Below are positions 8,520 to 17,651 of a stretch of DNA of 64,000 nucleotides, in pieces. Where the stretch lies: assembly GCA_023954375.1 (NCBI GenBank), contig JAMLIC010000007.1, positions 1 through 64,000 on the forward strand, written 5' to 3'. This DNA comes from Planctomycetota bacterium. Lineage in GTDB: Bacteria; Planctomycetota; J058. The position numbers and the translations under genes were made by a program. The stretch's first letter is position 1. The number at the start of each line of letters is the position of its first letter. The notes below the pieces were generated by a model. That model was not told where the DNA came from, did not search any database, and saw only the letters and a program-made list of their open reading frames with translations.

Positions 8520-9235
8520 GCGGCCGTGTCCACGTTGGGGTTCTCGACGAGGTCGGCCTCGGCCTGGTCGCGGACCAGGGCCATGATCCGCTCACGGCGG
8601 GCGTCCGAGACGATCCCCTCGAACATTCGCAGCAAGAGCCCCCCCTCCTCGGTGCACAGGAACACCTGCGTGCTCGCCTGCTCGGGGACGGCCTGCTGTT
8701 GCGCGACTAGGTTCTGACGGGCCTCGGCCATGAGCCGCTGGATCGCTTGCCCACGTGACGGCAGCAGCGCGCCGGACGCGATCAAGGCCGCGACCTCGTG
8801 GTTGATCCGAGCCAGGTCGTCGAACCCGCGCGCGTCGCGGATCTTCTGGTCGAGCCCCAGCTCGCGCAGCGCCTTCTCGGCCGCGACCTCGAGCTCGTTC
8901 TTCTTGGCGATCGAGATCTTCCGCGCCAGCTCGGCCTTGGCGAGGTTCTGCTTGGAGGCGGCCTCGCTGCCGAACGCCGGCGCGGGGACCGGCGGCGTGG
9001 GGCTCGGCCGCGGCACGGGGGCGGGTTCGTCGGGGAGCGCGTCGGCGTGGGAGGGGCGCCCGACGCGTCCGCTCAGGGCCTCGCCGTCGCGCCAGCGTCG
9101 GACCTCGGCCTCGGAGAAGAGGGGACGGCCCTTGACCGTCGTGTGGGGGCAGCCCCGGGTCACGTAGCGCTCGACCGTGCGCACCGAGACGCCGAGGGCC
9201 TCTGCGATCTGCTGCTTGGTCTGGTCGCGCTTCAC
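8516..9235 (-). CDS. terS: Phage terminase small subunit (DNA-binding)
   Basis: 239 residues from GTG 9235, which overlaps the upstream stop codon (GTGA). The N-terminal helix-turn-helix QQIAEALGVSVRTVERY matches Nu1-like small terminases; a proline-rich linker (about 72-95) is followed by helical oligomerisation sequence. Position directly before HNH and TerL agrees. It would recognise the packaging site and recruit TerL. The start at 9235 gives the HTH right at the N-terminus; reading further upstream in this frame would run into the methyltransferase gene in another frame. Confidence 0.75.
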   Translation of the reverse strand: MKRDQTKQQIAEALGVSVRTVERYVTRGCPHTTVKGRPLFSEAEVRRWRDGEALSGRVGRPSHADALPDEPAPVPRPSPTPPVPAPAFGSEAASKQNLAKAELARKISIAKKNELEVAAEKALRELGLDQKIRDARGFDDLARINHEVAALIASGALLPSRGQAIQRLMAEARQNLVAQQQAVPEQASTQVFLCTEEGGLLLRMFEGIVSDARRERIMALVRDQAEADLVENPNVDTAA

Positions 9236-10566
9236 GCCGCGGCCTCCAGCGGCGGATCGAGGGCGCCGCTGCCCGGGTCGAGGCCGGCCGAGCGGGCGTA
9301 CTGGGTCCAGCGCGTCCTCACCGCGTCGACGAAGCCTGGGCTGAGCTCCATGGCGTAGCAGCGCCGCCCTTCCATCGCGGCCGCGATCAGGCAGGTGCCG
9401 CTGCCGGCGAAGGGCTCGTAGCAGAGCTCGCCCGGGCGGGTGTGCCAGCGGATCGGGCGCGCGAAGATCTCGAGCGGCTTCTGTGTGGGGTGGATCCCGT
9501 CCTGGCTGCCCTTCTGGTCGATCGCCCACACGGTGGTCTCGTTGTTCGGGGGGCGACGCGTGGGTGGCGTGCCCTGGACCCAGCCGTAGAAGCAGGGCTC
9601 GTGCTGCCACATGAAGTGGCTGCGCGTCAGGACCGCGCGCGCCTTGACCCAGATGATCTGCTGGTGGCAGAGGAGCCCCGCGCGGGTCCAGGCCTCCTCG
9701 ACCAGGGCCTGGCGCTTGTGGGCGTGCCACTGGTAGACCGCGACGCCCGGCACCAGGTGGCGCTCGAGCGCGACGCGCAGGAACGTCTCGAAGAACTCGA
9801 CGCCCGCCTCCTGGTCGACGTAGTCGTCCCAGTGCTTGTCCTTGACGTCCGGCTTGTTGTGCCAGGACTGCGGGTGGTTGCCGCCCTTGTAGTTCACGAG
9901 GTAGGGCGGGTCGGTGGCCATGAGGACGGCCTGCTCGCCGGCCATGAGCGTGGCCACGTCCTCGGCGCTCGTCGAGTCGCCGCACATGAGCCGGTGGGGG
10001 CCGAGCTGGTAGACCTCGCCGCGGCGGCTCACCGGCTCCGCGGCCGGCTCTCCCGCGCCCGGATCCTCGCCGCCGGCTGGGCCCTCGCCCGCGCCCTCGA
10101 GGTCCGACAGCAGCTCGTCGAGCTCGGTGTCGCTCCAGCCGAGGCTCTCGAGGTCGACCTCCTCGGTGCGCAAGTCCTTGAGCAGCCTCGCCAGAACCTC
10201 GTCGTCCCACTCGGCGAGCTCGGCGGTCCGGTTGTCGCTGATCGCGTAGCCGGTCGCGGTGAGGGCGTCGTCGTCGACCACCACCGCCGCCAGGTGGGTC
10301 CAGCCCAGGCGGCGCGCAGCCTCGACGGTGCCGTTGCCGGCCTCGACGAGCATCCCCTCGCGCCGGACCACCACCGGCTTGCGCTGCCCGTAGAGCCGCA
10401 GGCTGGCCTCGATCGAGCCCAGGTTCCGCTCCGGATGGAGCCGCGCGTTGGCGGGGTCCAGCGCCAGGTCCGCGACCGGGATCGCGAGCGGGCGGAGCGG
10501 CTCCGCGATGTGGTCGAGCTCCGGCTGGGCGCGGGCGCGGGCTCGGGCCCGAGTGGGCTTAGCCAC
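9232..10566 (-). CDS. ParB/Srx-domain plus DNA methyltransferase fusion
   Basis: 444 residues from GTG 10566, preceded by GAGGGGG. Residues about 25-130 are a ParB-like nuclease-fold domain (IPVADLALDPANARLHP, then VEAGNGTVEAARRLG). From about 185 onward lies a Dam/N4-N6-type DNA methyltransferase with catalytic DPPY (ATDPPYLVNYKGG), HPTQKP, and the SAM-binding EPFAGSGTC, so the motif order is IV before I (beta class). Such ParB-MTase fusions are frequent near phage terminase genes and may protect phage DNA from host restriction. The start is the first reasonable one after the repeat-rich region. Confidence 0.88.
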   Translation of the reverse strand: MAKPTRARARARAQPELDHIAEPLRPLAIPVADLALDPANARLHPERNLGSIEASLRLYGQRKPVVVRREGMLVEAGNGTVEAARRLGWTHLAAVVVDDDALTATGYAISDNRTAELAEWDDEVLARLLKDLRTEEVDLESLGWSDTELDELLSDLEGAGEGPAGGEDPGAGEPAAEPVSRRGEVYQLGPHRLMCGDSTSAEDVATLMAGEQAVLMATDPPYLVNYKGGNHPQSWHNKPDVKDKHWDDYVDQEAGVEFFETFLRVALERHLVPGVAVYQWHAHKRQALVEEAWTRAGLLCHQQIIWVKARAVLTRSHFMWQHEPCFYGWVQGTPPTRRPPNNETTVWAIDQKGSQDGIHPTQKPLEIFARPIRWHTRPGELCYEPFAGSGTCLIAAAMEGRRCYAMELSPGFVDAVRTRWTQYARSAGLDPGSGALDPPLEAAA

Positions 10567-11740
10567 GGCGGCGCCCCCTCGCCCGGGACTGGGCGCGCGG
10601 CCGGCGGGGGGCGATCGCCCCATGCGCATCGGCGCCGGCCAGGCCCTCCGCCCCGTTCGCCCCGTCCGCCCCACGCCTGGGGTTCGCCCCATCAGGCCAG
10701 GTCCGGCCGCCGTCGTTCGCCCCACGCCCAGCGTCCGCCCCGCGCCCCAGCTCGGCCCGCGGGTCCGCCCCATGGGGCGCTGGGCCCGTAAGCCCCGACA
10801 CGGGCGCCAGGGGCGACAATTTTGTTGGGGTTACGTTGTCGCTTGTCGCGCGCGCGGACCGTGCGCGCCCGTTGGGCCCGTAACCCGTTGCAAACTGGCG
10901 AATTACGCCCCATGCGGGGAGGGGGATTCGGTGCATGGGGCGCACAGTAGCAGGGGCGAAGGACAGCCCATTCGGTTCACGCCCCACGGGCCGATCGCCT
11001 TGGCCAGGTTCGCCCCGGCTGGCCAGGTCGGGGGCAGGTTCGTGGGGCGATCCTGACCGCCCCAACCCCTTGCCGCTCCTCGCTTCGCCCCGCCTCTGGT
11101 CAGGTAGGTCAGGTTCTTGTACCAGGAGAGAGACCTCCTACTGTTGCTGCGGCCGGTTGAAGGGGGCGGTCCTGATGGGGGTACGTGTGTGAGTGCATTC
11201 CCCTCTCCCCCTCCCTCCCCTCCAGAAACCTGCCCTTCCTGACCACCGAGGCGTAAGCGGCGTAGCGCGAGCAGGTTGAGGTGGCCAGGAAGCCCCTCCG
11301 CGACCTGCCCCTGGCCAGGTTCGACCTGCCCACCCCCCGGCCCGTGACCTCCGCCGCCTGCCCCCCCGGCCCTGGCCACACGCGATGTCAGGCCGCGCGG
11401 GCCCCCGCTGATCCCCGGACCGGCCCACCCCCCTGGTCCGGAACCGCGCGGCCGAGGTCCGGGCGTTCCGTTCCCGTTCCCCACCTGGGGATGCACCGGA
11501 ACGGAACGGTGCTCGGCGGGATGCCCAGGAGCGAGAGCCGAGCGCGGGGACCGGCCCTGGGCATCACCGAGCTCGAGGGCAAGGCCACACGAGCTTCACG
11601 AGCAGCCAGCCCTCGTCGCCTTCGCTCTGCCCTCAGCCCCCCATCCCCACCCCGCCCCCTCCCCAGCCCGGTCCAGATCTGGAAACCGCCCAGGCGCCTC
11701 CTCCGCCGCTGAGACCCTCGCGCGCGGACCCACCAGCAAG
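10567..11740. repeat. Gene-free control region with iterated TGGGGCGRAC motifs
   Basis: About 1.2 kb with no convincing gene between the leftward packaging block and the rightward cargo genes. On the minus strand the core TGGGGCGRAC, or close variants with C or A before GGGGCG, recurs at least eight times between about 10,610 and 10,780. More GGGGCG/CGCCCC copies extend to about 11,100. A second part (11,100-11,400) is rich in short CAGGTCAGGT-like runs. Divergent placement suggests a regulatory or replication/partition region; iterated sites could be bound by a phage repressor or initiator. This is pattern reading only. Confidence 0.5.
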
Positions 11741-11749
11741 GAGGTGCAC

Positions 11750-13012
11750 ATGTTCCGGTTCTTCACGACGACGGCCCTGGTGTTCGCGCTGTGCGGCGCG
11801 GCGCTGGGGCAGGACGAGGCGAGCTCCCCCACCCCGGAGGAGCTGAAGCACGAGCTCGAGGAGCTGCGCGGGCAGCTCGAGGAGATCGTCGTCACGTCCT
11901 CACGGCGCGCTCCGGCGGCCCGGGGGGAGACGGCCACGCCGCTCCTCGACGCCCTGCGGAGCGTGGAGGTCTACGGCTCGGTCACGGGCAGCTACACGTG
12001 GAACCTCGCTAACCCCGCCCAGCGCCGCGGCGCCAACGACCTGCGCCTGAGCGACGCCGACCACAACACGTTCACGGTCCCCTTCGCCACGCTGGGGCTC
12101 GCGCGGCGGATCAGCGGCCTGAACGAGCTCGACGCCGGCTTCGGGCTGGAGCTCGCGGCCGGCAGCATGGTGCCGGACGCCTTCCGCGACGACGGCATGT
12201 TCGACAGCGGCGCGCTCAACCTGCCGCAGGCCTACGTGGACCTGCAGATCCCGACGCCGCTGACCGCCCTGCGCATGCGGATCGGTCGCTCCTATCTGCC
12301 CTTCGGCGTGGAGAGCGTGGACCCGAGCGCGAACCCCCACTTCTCGCTCTCCTACTCGAAGCACTTCATGCCGCGCACGGCCACCGGCGTGAGCCTGGGC
12401 ATGGACCTGGGGGCGGGGCTCAGCTACACGCAGTGGGTGGTCAACGGCTGGGACCGCGTGATCGACAACAACGACGCCAAGACCTTCGCCGGCCAGCTCG
12501 CCTGGAGGGTCGCCGGCGCGGACGCGCTCTTCACCCTGAACTGGATCGCGGGCGCCGAGCGCGACGACAACACCAGCGACAAGCGCTGGGCGATCGAGCT
12601 CGGCATGCAGTGGAAGCCGCGCACCGACCTCGACCTGCGGGCCTCGTTCCTCTACGGCCAGGAGACCTTCTCCCCGAGCTACCCCAACCCGGGCCAGACC
12701 GCGCGCTTCGGCGGGTTCACGCTCATGGGCAAGAAGTCCTACTTCCTCGTCGAGGGGGAGGACTACCACCACCTGGCCTTTGCGCTGCGGGGCTCCTACT
12801 TCCGTGACCAGGGCGGCTCGCGCACCGGCCTCGACCAGGCCCTGGGCGAGGTGACCGCCACCGTCGAGTTCCGCCCGATCCGCGACGCCGCCCTGCGGGT
12901 GGAGTACCGCCGCGACTTCTCGAGCCGCAGCGACGCCTTCCAGGGCCACCGCGGCGGCCCGACCCGCGACGGGCAGGACACCTTCTCGCTCAGCCTGAGC
13001 TACGCCTTCTAA
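11750..13012 (+). CDS. Outer-membrane beta-barrel protein with periplasmic coiled coil
   Basis: 420 residues from ATG 11750, preceded by a perfect AAGGAGG. Residues 1-20 form a signal peptide (FFTTTALVFALCGAALGQ). A short charged coiled coil follows (EELKHELEELRGQLEE), then roughly 350 residues of alternating amphipathic strands ending in an aromatic C-terminal signature (SLSLSYAF), typical of a beta-barrel inserted by BAM. It resembles the Bbp2-like/putative porin group (signal, coiled coil, barrel). It sits in prophage cargo with its own downstream terminator. It could alter the cell surface, for example superinfection exclusion, or nutrient uptake; that is inference. Confidence 0.8.
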   Translation: MFRFFTTTALVFALCGAALGQDEASSPTPEELKHELEELRGQLEEIVVTSSRRAPAARGETATPLLDALRSVEVYGSVTGSYTWNLANPAQRRGANDLRLSDADHNTFTVPFATLGLARRISGLNELDAGFGLELAAGSMVPDAFRDDGMFDSGALNLPQAYVDLQIPTPLTALRMRIGRSYLPFGVESVDPSANPHFSLSYSKHFMPRTATGVSLGMDLGAGLSYTQWVVNGWDRVIDNNDAKTFAGQLAWRVAGADALFTLNWIAGAERDDNTSDKRWAIELGMQWKPRTDLDLRASFLYGQETFSPSYPNPGQTARFGGFTLMGKKSYFLVEGEDYHHLAFALRGSYFRDQGGSRTGLDQALGEVTATVEFRPIRDAALRVEYRRDFSSRSDAFQGHRGGPTRDGQDTFSLSLSYAF

Positions 13013-13039
13013 GCCGGCGCCTGTTCCCGTCGCCCGCGA

Positions 13040-13068
13040 GGCCCGCGAGGAAGCCCTCCTCGCGGGCC
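13040..13068 (+). terminator. Strong hairpin terminator after the barrel gene
   Basis: A perfect 12-bp stem (GGCCCGCGAGGA / TCCTCGCGGGCC) with a 5-nt loop is followed by TTGCCTTT. It lies 27 bp after the barrel stop codon and should insulate it from the downstream SMC-kinase operon. Confidence 0.85.
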
Positions 13069-13104
13069 TTGCCTTTGGGCCACGGCAATGCCTGGATCAC
13101 CACC

Positions 13105-13377
13105 ATGCCCAGCCCGAGCGATCGCGACGACGCCGACGAGACCGAAGACGACCCGCGGCGAGCCGCCGAGCACCGCGCGGTGGTCAGCCTGAACGACCTG
13201 CTGGTCGGGGTGCTGGAGTCGCTGCAGGACGGCCAGCGGCTCCCGCTGCCCTCCTCGGTGCGGTCGGCCCTCGACTACCTCGCCCTCGAGGTGGCCAAGC
13301 TCCAGGGCGTGACCGAGTGGGTGGCCGAGGACCTGGTGCGCCTGGGGCCGGAGCCGCACGGCGAGGACGCCGAGTAG
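13105..13377 (+). CDS. Small acidic hypothetical protein
   Basis: 90 residues from ATG 13105 (MPSPSDRDD). A charged, probably disordered N-terminus is followed by amphipathic helices (VVSLNDLLVGVLESLQDG; ALDYLALEVAKLQGV). An alternative upstream start exists at 13069 but would lie inside the terminator's tail. Coding probability is supported by consistent GC-rich third positions and by fit between two regulatory signals. The function is unknown; it may belong with the following SMC-like operon, 213 bp away. Confidence 0.5.
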   Translation: MPSPSDRDDADETEDDPRRAAEHRAVVSLNDLLVGVLESLQDGQRLPLPSSVRSALDYLALEVAKLQGVTEWVAEDLVRLGPEPHGEDAE

Positions 13378-13523
13378 CCCGCCCACCCGAACACCGCGGT
13401 CGGCACAACGGGACTTAGGCCGCCGCCAGGATTCCGGCGACCGCTGGGGCCGGCCGTAAGCCCTTGCCCGGCCGCCGGCCTGGAGCCCGCTCCGCGACTG
13501 GGCCGTAGGTGTCGGTGCCGCGA

Positions 13524-13536
13524 GGGACACTGTCCC
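13524..13536. promoter_or_regulatory. Palindromic site GGGACACTGTCCC upstream of the SMC operon
   Basis: A perfect inverted repeat GGGACA-C-TGTCCC sits 55 bp before the SMC-like ATPase start, in a 213-bp gene-free gap. Position and symmetry suit an operator, possibly for the response regulator encoded two genes downstream. No direct evidence links them. Confidence 0.45.
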
Positions 13537-13590
13537 GGTTTGCCGCAGCCGAACCCGAACGAAGCACGTGAGCAGTCCCGGAGCGTAGCC

Positions 13591-15483
13591 ATGAGCGGAC
13601 CCGAACACCGTCACCACCAGATCAAGCGGCTGGAGATCAGCGGAGGAGGCTTCCTCGGCGACGTCGTGATCGACTTCGCCGACGGCCTCAACTGCATGAT
13701 CGGCGGCCGCGGCGCCGGGAAGACCACGGTGCTCGAGTTCCTCCGCTACGCGCTCGACGAGCTGCCCGACGCCGGCCGTGCGCGCGCTCAGCGCCAGGCG
13801 ATCGAGGGGCTCGTGGACGGGAACCTGAAGGCCGGCCGGCTGCGCGTCGAGATCGAGACCCAGGACGGGCTGACCTACCACGTTGAGCGCTCGGCGGGCG
13901 AGCGGCCCGAGGTGCTGGACGAGGAGGGCCGGGCCACGGCGTTGACCCTGGGCCGCGGCGGGTTCTTCGGGATCGAGGTCTACGGGCAGAACGAGATCGA
14001 GCGGATCGCCAACACGCCCACCTTCCAGCTCGACCTGATCGACAAGTTCCGCGAGGAGGAGGTCCAGGATCTCAACCAGCGGCTGCGGGTCCTCGAGGCC
14101 GAGCTCGGCAACAACGCCACCGAGATCCTCTCGCTCAGCGGCCAGATCGAGGAGCTGGAGGGCCAGCTCACCGAGCTGCCCCACGTGACCGAGCGCCTGG
14201 AGAAGGTGTTCAGGACCCGCGGGCAGGGCCTCCCTGCCGCGCTCGAGCGCGAGCTCACGCTCAAGGGGCTGCGCGAGCAGGAGGTGCGGCTGGTGCGCGC
14301 GGGGCTCGAGCACCTAAGCGGCCTGCGCGGCTCCTTGGAGGCCCAGGCCATGGTCTGCCGCCGCGCGCCCGGTCGGCTGGACTTTGCCCAGGTCGGTCGA
14401 GGCCCGAACCGGGCGGCCCTGGAGCGGGTGTCGCAGGCGTTCCAGACCACCTGCCAGGAGGTGCACGAGCTCCTGACCGCGGCCCTCGAGCGCCTCGCGC
14501 GCGGCGCCGGAGAGATCGAGGCGGCGGGGGGCGACCTGCAGGAGGCGCACCGCCAGCAGGACCGGCAGTACCAGACGCTCATTCAGACGCGGAAGGCGGA
14601 GCAGGACCAGGCGCGGGAGCAGCTCAAGCTGCAGCGCCGGCAGGCCGAGCTGGAGGAGAAGCGCCGCGAGCTGGAGCGGAAGCGGCAGGCGCGCAACGGG
14701 GCGCAGGCCAGGCGGCGCGAGCTGACCCGGAGCCTGGTCGAGCTGCGCAACCGCCGCACGGGGCTGCGCGAGGCGGTGGTGGCCTTCCTGAACGATCGCC
14801 TCTCGCCGGGGATCCGGGTCAGCCTGGATCCCTGCAGCGACGGCAGCCGCTACCGGCAGCTCCTCCTGGACGCATTCCAGGGGGTGGGGCGGCCCTACCG
14901 GGGCCCGGTGCAGACCGTGTCGAACGCGCTGCGTCCCGACGCCCTGGCGCAGCTCGTGCGCACCGACGACCGCGCCAAGCTGGCCGAGCGGGGCAAGATC
15001 ACGCCGACCCAGGCGGACTGGTTCGTGGACCGGCTGCGCGGGACCCGGGCGCTCCTCGACCTCGAGGTGGTCGAGCTGCCCGACGTGCCCCGGATCGAGC
15101 TCCTGGACGGCGAGTACAAGGACGCGCCGCGGCTCAGCACCGGGCAGAAGTGCACCACGATCCTGCCGATCCTCCTGCTGGAGAGCGAGAAGCCGCTCCT
15201 GATCGACGAGCCGGAGGGCAACCTCGACAACGCCTTCGTCTACGACACGGTGGTGCGGAAGCTCCTGGACGTGAAGCGGGCGCGGCAGCTGATCCTCGTG
15301 ACCCACAACCCGAACATTCCGGTGCTGGGCGACGCCGAGCAGGTGGTGGTCCTTTCGTCCAGCGGCACGAAGGCGCGCGTGGCCGCCGCCGGGACGGTCG
15401 ACGTCGTCAAGGAGCACGTCGAGACGATCCTCGAGGGCGGGCGCGAGGCCTTCGAGGAGCGGAGGCGCCGCTATGGCCGCTAG
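13591..15483 (+). CDS. SMC/RecF-like AAA ATPase with coiled coil
   Basis: 630 residues from ATG 13591. Walker A GGRGAGKT is at residues 38-45; a glutamine-loop region reads GIEVYGQNEIERI. Long charged coiled-coil segments run from about 155 to 410 with no CxxC zinc hook. A signature-like RLSTGQK and a Walker B KPLLIDEPEGNLDN lie near residues 525-560, followed by a D-loop/His switch (LILVTHNPNIP). This is the architecture of SMC-like DNA-sensing ATPases used in repair and in several defence systems. The kinase gene overlaps its 3' end by 11 bp, so the two are coupled. No nuclease domain is visible in this protein. Confidence 0.85.
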   Translation: MSGPEHRHHQIKRLEISGGGFLGDVVIDFADGLNCMIGGRGAGKTTVLEFLRYALDELPDAGRARAQRQAIEGLVDGNLKAGRLRVEIETQDGLTYHVERSAGERPEVLDEEGRATALTLGRGGFFGIEVYGQNEIERIANTPTFQLDLIDKFREEEVQDLNQRLRVLEAELGNNATEILSLSGQIEELEGQLTELPHVTERLEKVFRTRGQGLPAALERELTLKGLREQEVRLVRAGLEHLSGLRGSLEAQAMVCRRAPGRLDFAQVGRGPNRAALERVSQAFQTTCQEVHELLTAALERLARGAGEIEAAGGDLQEAHRQQDRQYQTLIQTRKAEQDQAREQLKLQRRQAELEEKRRELERKRQARNGAQARRRELTRSLVELRNRRTGLREAVVAFLNDRLSPGIRVSLDPCSDGSRYRQLLLDAFQGVGRPYRGPVQTVSNALRPDALAQLVRTDDRAKLAERGKITPTQADWFVDRLRGTRALLDLEVVELPDVPRIELLDGEYKDAPRLSTGQKCTTILPILLLESEKPLLIDEPEGNLDNAFVYDTVVRKLLDVKRARQLILVTHNPNIPVLGDAEQVVVLSSSGTKARVAAAGTVDVVKEHVETILEGGREAFEERRRRYGR

Positions 15484-16636
15484 GGAGGCCGCGCTGGCGG
15501 ACGAGCCGGCCAGCATGAGCGACCTGCGCGCCGCGCTCTCCTCGGGCGACTGGCAGGCTCGCGGCGAGGCGGTGACCGAGGTCGCCTCGCTCCTGAAGGG
15601 CAAGCCGAACCCCGACGTGGTGGAGGAGGTGGCGCAGCACTTTCAGCGCCTGGCCGAGGACCGCCAGTGGCAGGTCCGCCAGGAGGTGGCAGCGGCCCTC
15701 GAGTACCTGCCCCACCCCGTCGCCGACGAGCTGCTCCAGCGCCTCTCCGAGGACCTGAGCGACTGGGTGTCCCGCGCCGCGCGGACCTCGCTCCGGGAGC
15801 GGCGGCGGCTCTCGCAGAGCGACGAGCGCGTGGGCCAGCGGGTCGCCAAGGTCGTTCGCCGGCTTCGGCGCCTGGAGGCCCGCTACTCGCGGCAGCTCGT
15901 GAAGGACATTGAGGAGGCGGGCCTCGAGTACTACCAGGCGATCGCCTTCGGCTGCTCGCACGACATCATGAACATGGTCATGGCCGTGCAGTACTCCCTC
16001 CGCGGCCTGCGAGGCGAGCTCGAGCGACGGCGGGTGCCGAAGAAGGCCTGGGAGGAGGTCCTCGACAACGCGGACCGGCGCTGCCAGATCGTACGCGGGA
16101 TCTCGCAGAACATGCGGGCCCTGGCCATGCAGGCGATCCCCCCGATCCGCCGCGTCTCGCTGCGCGCCGCGGCCGAGGAGGCGCTGGGCGTGGTCCGCGA
16201 CCGCTTCGACGCCGAGGAGGGACGCCCGCGGGTCGAGACCGGCCTGTCGGTGCCGCGGCACCTCAAGGTGGAGGTCCCGCGCGAGCGGCTCGTCCAGGCG
16301 CTGGTGAACCTGATCCAGAACGCCTTCGAGGCGATCGCGACCCAGGGGACGGTCCAGATCAGCGGCGAGGCGCGCGGCGACAAGGCCGCGCTCACGATCC
16401 TGGACGACGGCTGCGGGATCGCCGACGAGGACCAGCACACCGTGTTCTTCCCCGGCAAGTCGACCAAGAAGGGGAACCTGCGGACCGAGCACAACACGGG
16501 CTGGGGGCTCTCGATCGCGCGCAAGATCGTCGAGGACGACTGCCGCGGCGAGCTGTGGCTGGAGAGCAAGCTCGGCGCCGGCACGAAGATGACGGTGGTG
16601 CTGCCGACGCAGCGGGCCGAGGAGGTGGACCAGTGA
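15473..16636 (+). CDS. Cytoplasmic HEAT-repeat histidine kinase
   Basis: 387 residues. The N-terminal ~120 residues form HEAT-like helical repeats (SGDWQARGEAVTEVASLL; QWQVRQEVAAALEYLP; LSDWVSRAARTSLRER). A dimerisation helix follows with the likely phospho-acceptor His163 in FGCSHDIMNMVMA. The C-terminal HATPase has the N box (NLIQNAFEA), DDGCGIAD, and GWGLSIAR. There is no transmembrane segment or signal peptide, so it senses something inside the cell, probably through the HEAT repeats or the neighbouring SMC-like ATPase. Its start overlaps the ATPase stop and its stop overlaps the regulator GTG, so the three proteins are made together. The layout is reminiscent of defensive two-component systems such as Detocs. 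Confidence 0.85.
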   Translation: MAAREAALADEPASMSDLRAALSSGDWQARGEAVTEVASLLKGKPNPDVVEEVAQHFQRLAEDRQWQVRQEVAAALEYLPHPVADELLQRLSEDLSDWVSRAARTSLRERRRLSQSDERVGQRVAKVVRRLRRLEARYSRQLVKDIEEAGLEYYQAIAFGCSHDIMNMVMAVQYSLRGLRGELERRRVPKKAWEEVLDNADRRCQIVRGISQNMRALAMQAIPPIRRVSLRAAAEEALGVVRDRFDAEEGRPRVETGLSVPRHLKVEVPRERLVQALVNLIQNAFEAIATQGTVQISGEARGDKAALTILDDGCGIADEDQHTVFFPGKSTKKGNLRTEHNTGWGLSIARKIVEDDCRGELWLESKLGAGTKMTVVLPTQRAEEVDQ

Positions 16637-17514
16637 AACACGAGCACAAGGCCCTGGTGATCGACGACCAGCAGGGCGTCCTCGAGACCGTGAAGGCGAT
16701 CCTGTTCTCGATGGAGCACGGCTTCGACACGGCCCGCACCCAGCGCGAGGCGCTCGAGCTGCTCGACTCGCGGCCCTACTGCTACGTGCTCCTCGACCTG
16801 GAGTTCCCGGCCGACGAGGGGGCCATGCCCCGGATCCGCACCGGCTTCAACTGCCTGGAGAGCATTCGCAGGCGGTTCCGCCGCGAGGACCTGCCCGTGA
16901 TCATCATGACGGCCCACGAGAACGGGACCGAGTACCCGATCCGCGCCCTGCAGCTCGGGGCCAACGACTTCGCCAAGAAGCCCTTCGACGACGACCTGGA
17001 GCCGCTCGAGGTGAAGGTCCAGCGAGTGCTGGCCGGCGGGTGTGCGGGGCGGGGGAGCCACTCCGCGGCGGAGGTGACGCCACCGGCTGGCCGTGCGGCT
17101 GGCAGGGAGCGCGAGGCGGAAGAGGACCTGCCGGGCCCGAGGCTCCACTTCCACGGCGAGTGCCGCAAGCGGCGCTATCGCATGGAGATCGACGGGAAGG
17201 TGGTCTACGTGCGGCTCGGCACCTTCACGATCCTCTGGAAGCTCGCCGCGGCGGCGATGTCCGGCGGGTCAGGGTGGGTCGCCGGGCGCGAGCTGAACGC
17301 GGGCAACTACCACAACGCGATCTCGCGGCTGCGCCAGGACCTGCTCGCGGTGGCGGGGGCTGGCGACAGCGGTTGGGTCGAGGGTGACGGGCACGGGATG
17401 TTCCGGCTTGGCGTTCCCCGGGGGCAGGTCAGCTTCGACGAGGAGGCGATGCACGTCCACCACGCCGCCCTCCTGGGCGACCTTCCCAGGACTCGGCTGG
17501 CCGCCGCCGGGTGA
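16633..17514 (+). CDS. Response regulator with C-terminal winged-helix-like domain
   Basis: 293 residues from GTG 16633, overlapping the kinase stop. The receiver domain (1-125) has the acidic pair D11/D12, phospho-acceptor D55 in YVLLDLEFP, T93 in IIMTAHE, and K115 in AKKPFDDD. A ~35-residue linker leads to a C-terminal region (about 165-265) with strand-helix pattern VRLGTFTILWKLAA and AISRLRQDL, then GMFRLGVP, consistent with a diverged OmpR-like winged helix. It would be phosphorylated by the upstream kinase and act on DNA, or directly as an effector. The possible target is the palindrome before the operon. Confidence 0.8.
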   Translation: MKHEHKALVIDDQQGVLETVKAILFSMEHGFDTARTQREALELLDSRPYCYVLLDLEFPADEGAMPRIRTGFNCLESIRRRFRREDLPVIIMTAHENGTEYPIRALQLGANDFAKKPFDDDLEPLEVKVQRVLAGGCAGRGSHSAAEVTPPAGRAAGREREAEEDLPGPRLHFHGECRKRRYRMEIDGKVVYVRLGTFTILWKLAAAAMSGGSGWVAGRELNAGNYHNAISRLRQDLLAVAGAGDSGWVEGDGHGMFRLGVPRGQVSFDEEAMHVHHAALLGDLPRTRLAAAG

Positions 17515-17651
17515 GGCAGTGGGTCGCCGTCGTGCGTCGAGGAGTGCCTCGCCTGCCGAGCCTGTCCGTGCACGCCTCGCTGGGTCCCTTGCGAGAGGCC
17601 GTGTCTGGGGCGATCCTGAGGGTACATGGTGATGGGCCGGGCAGGTGGCCG

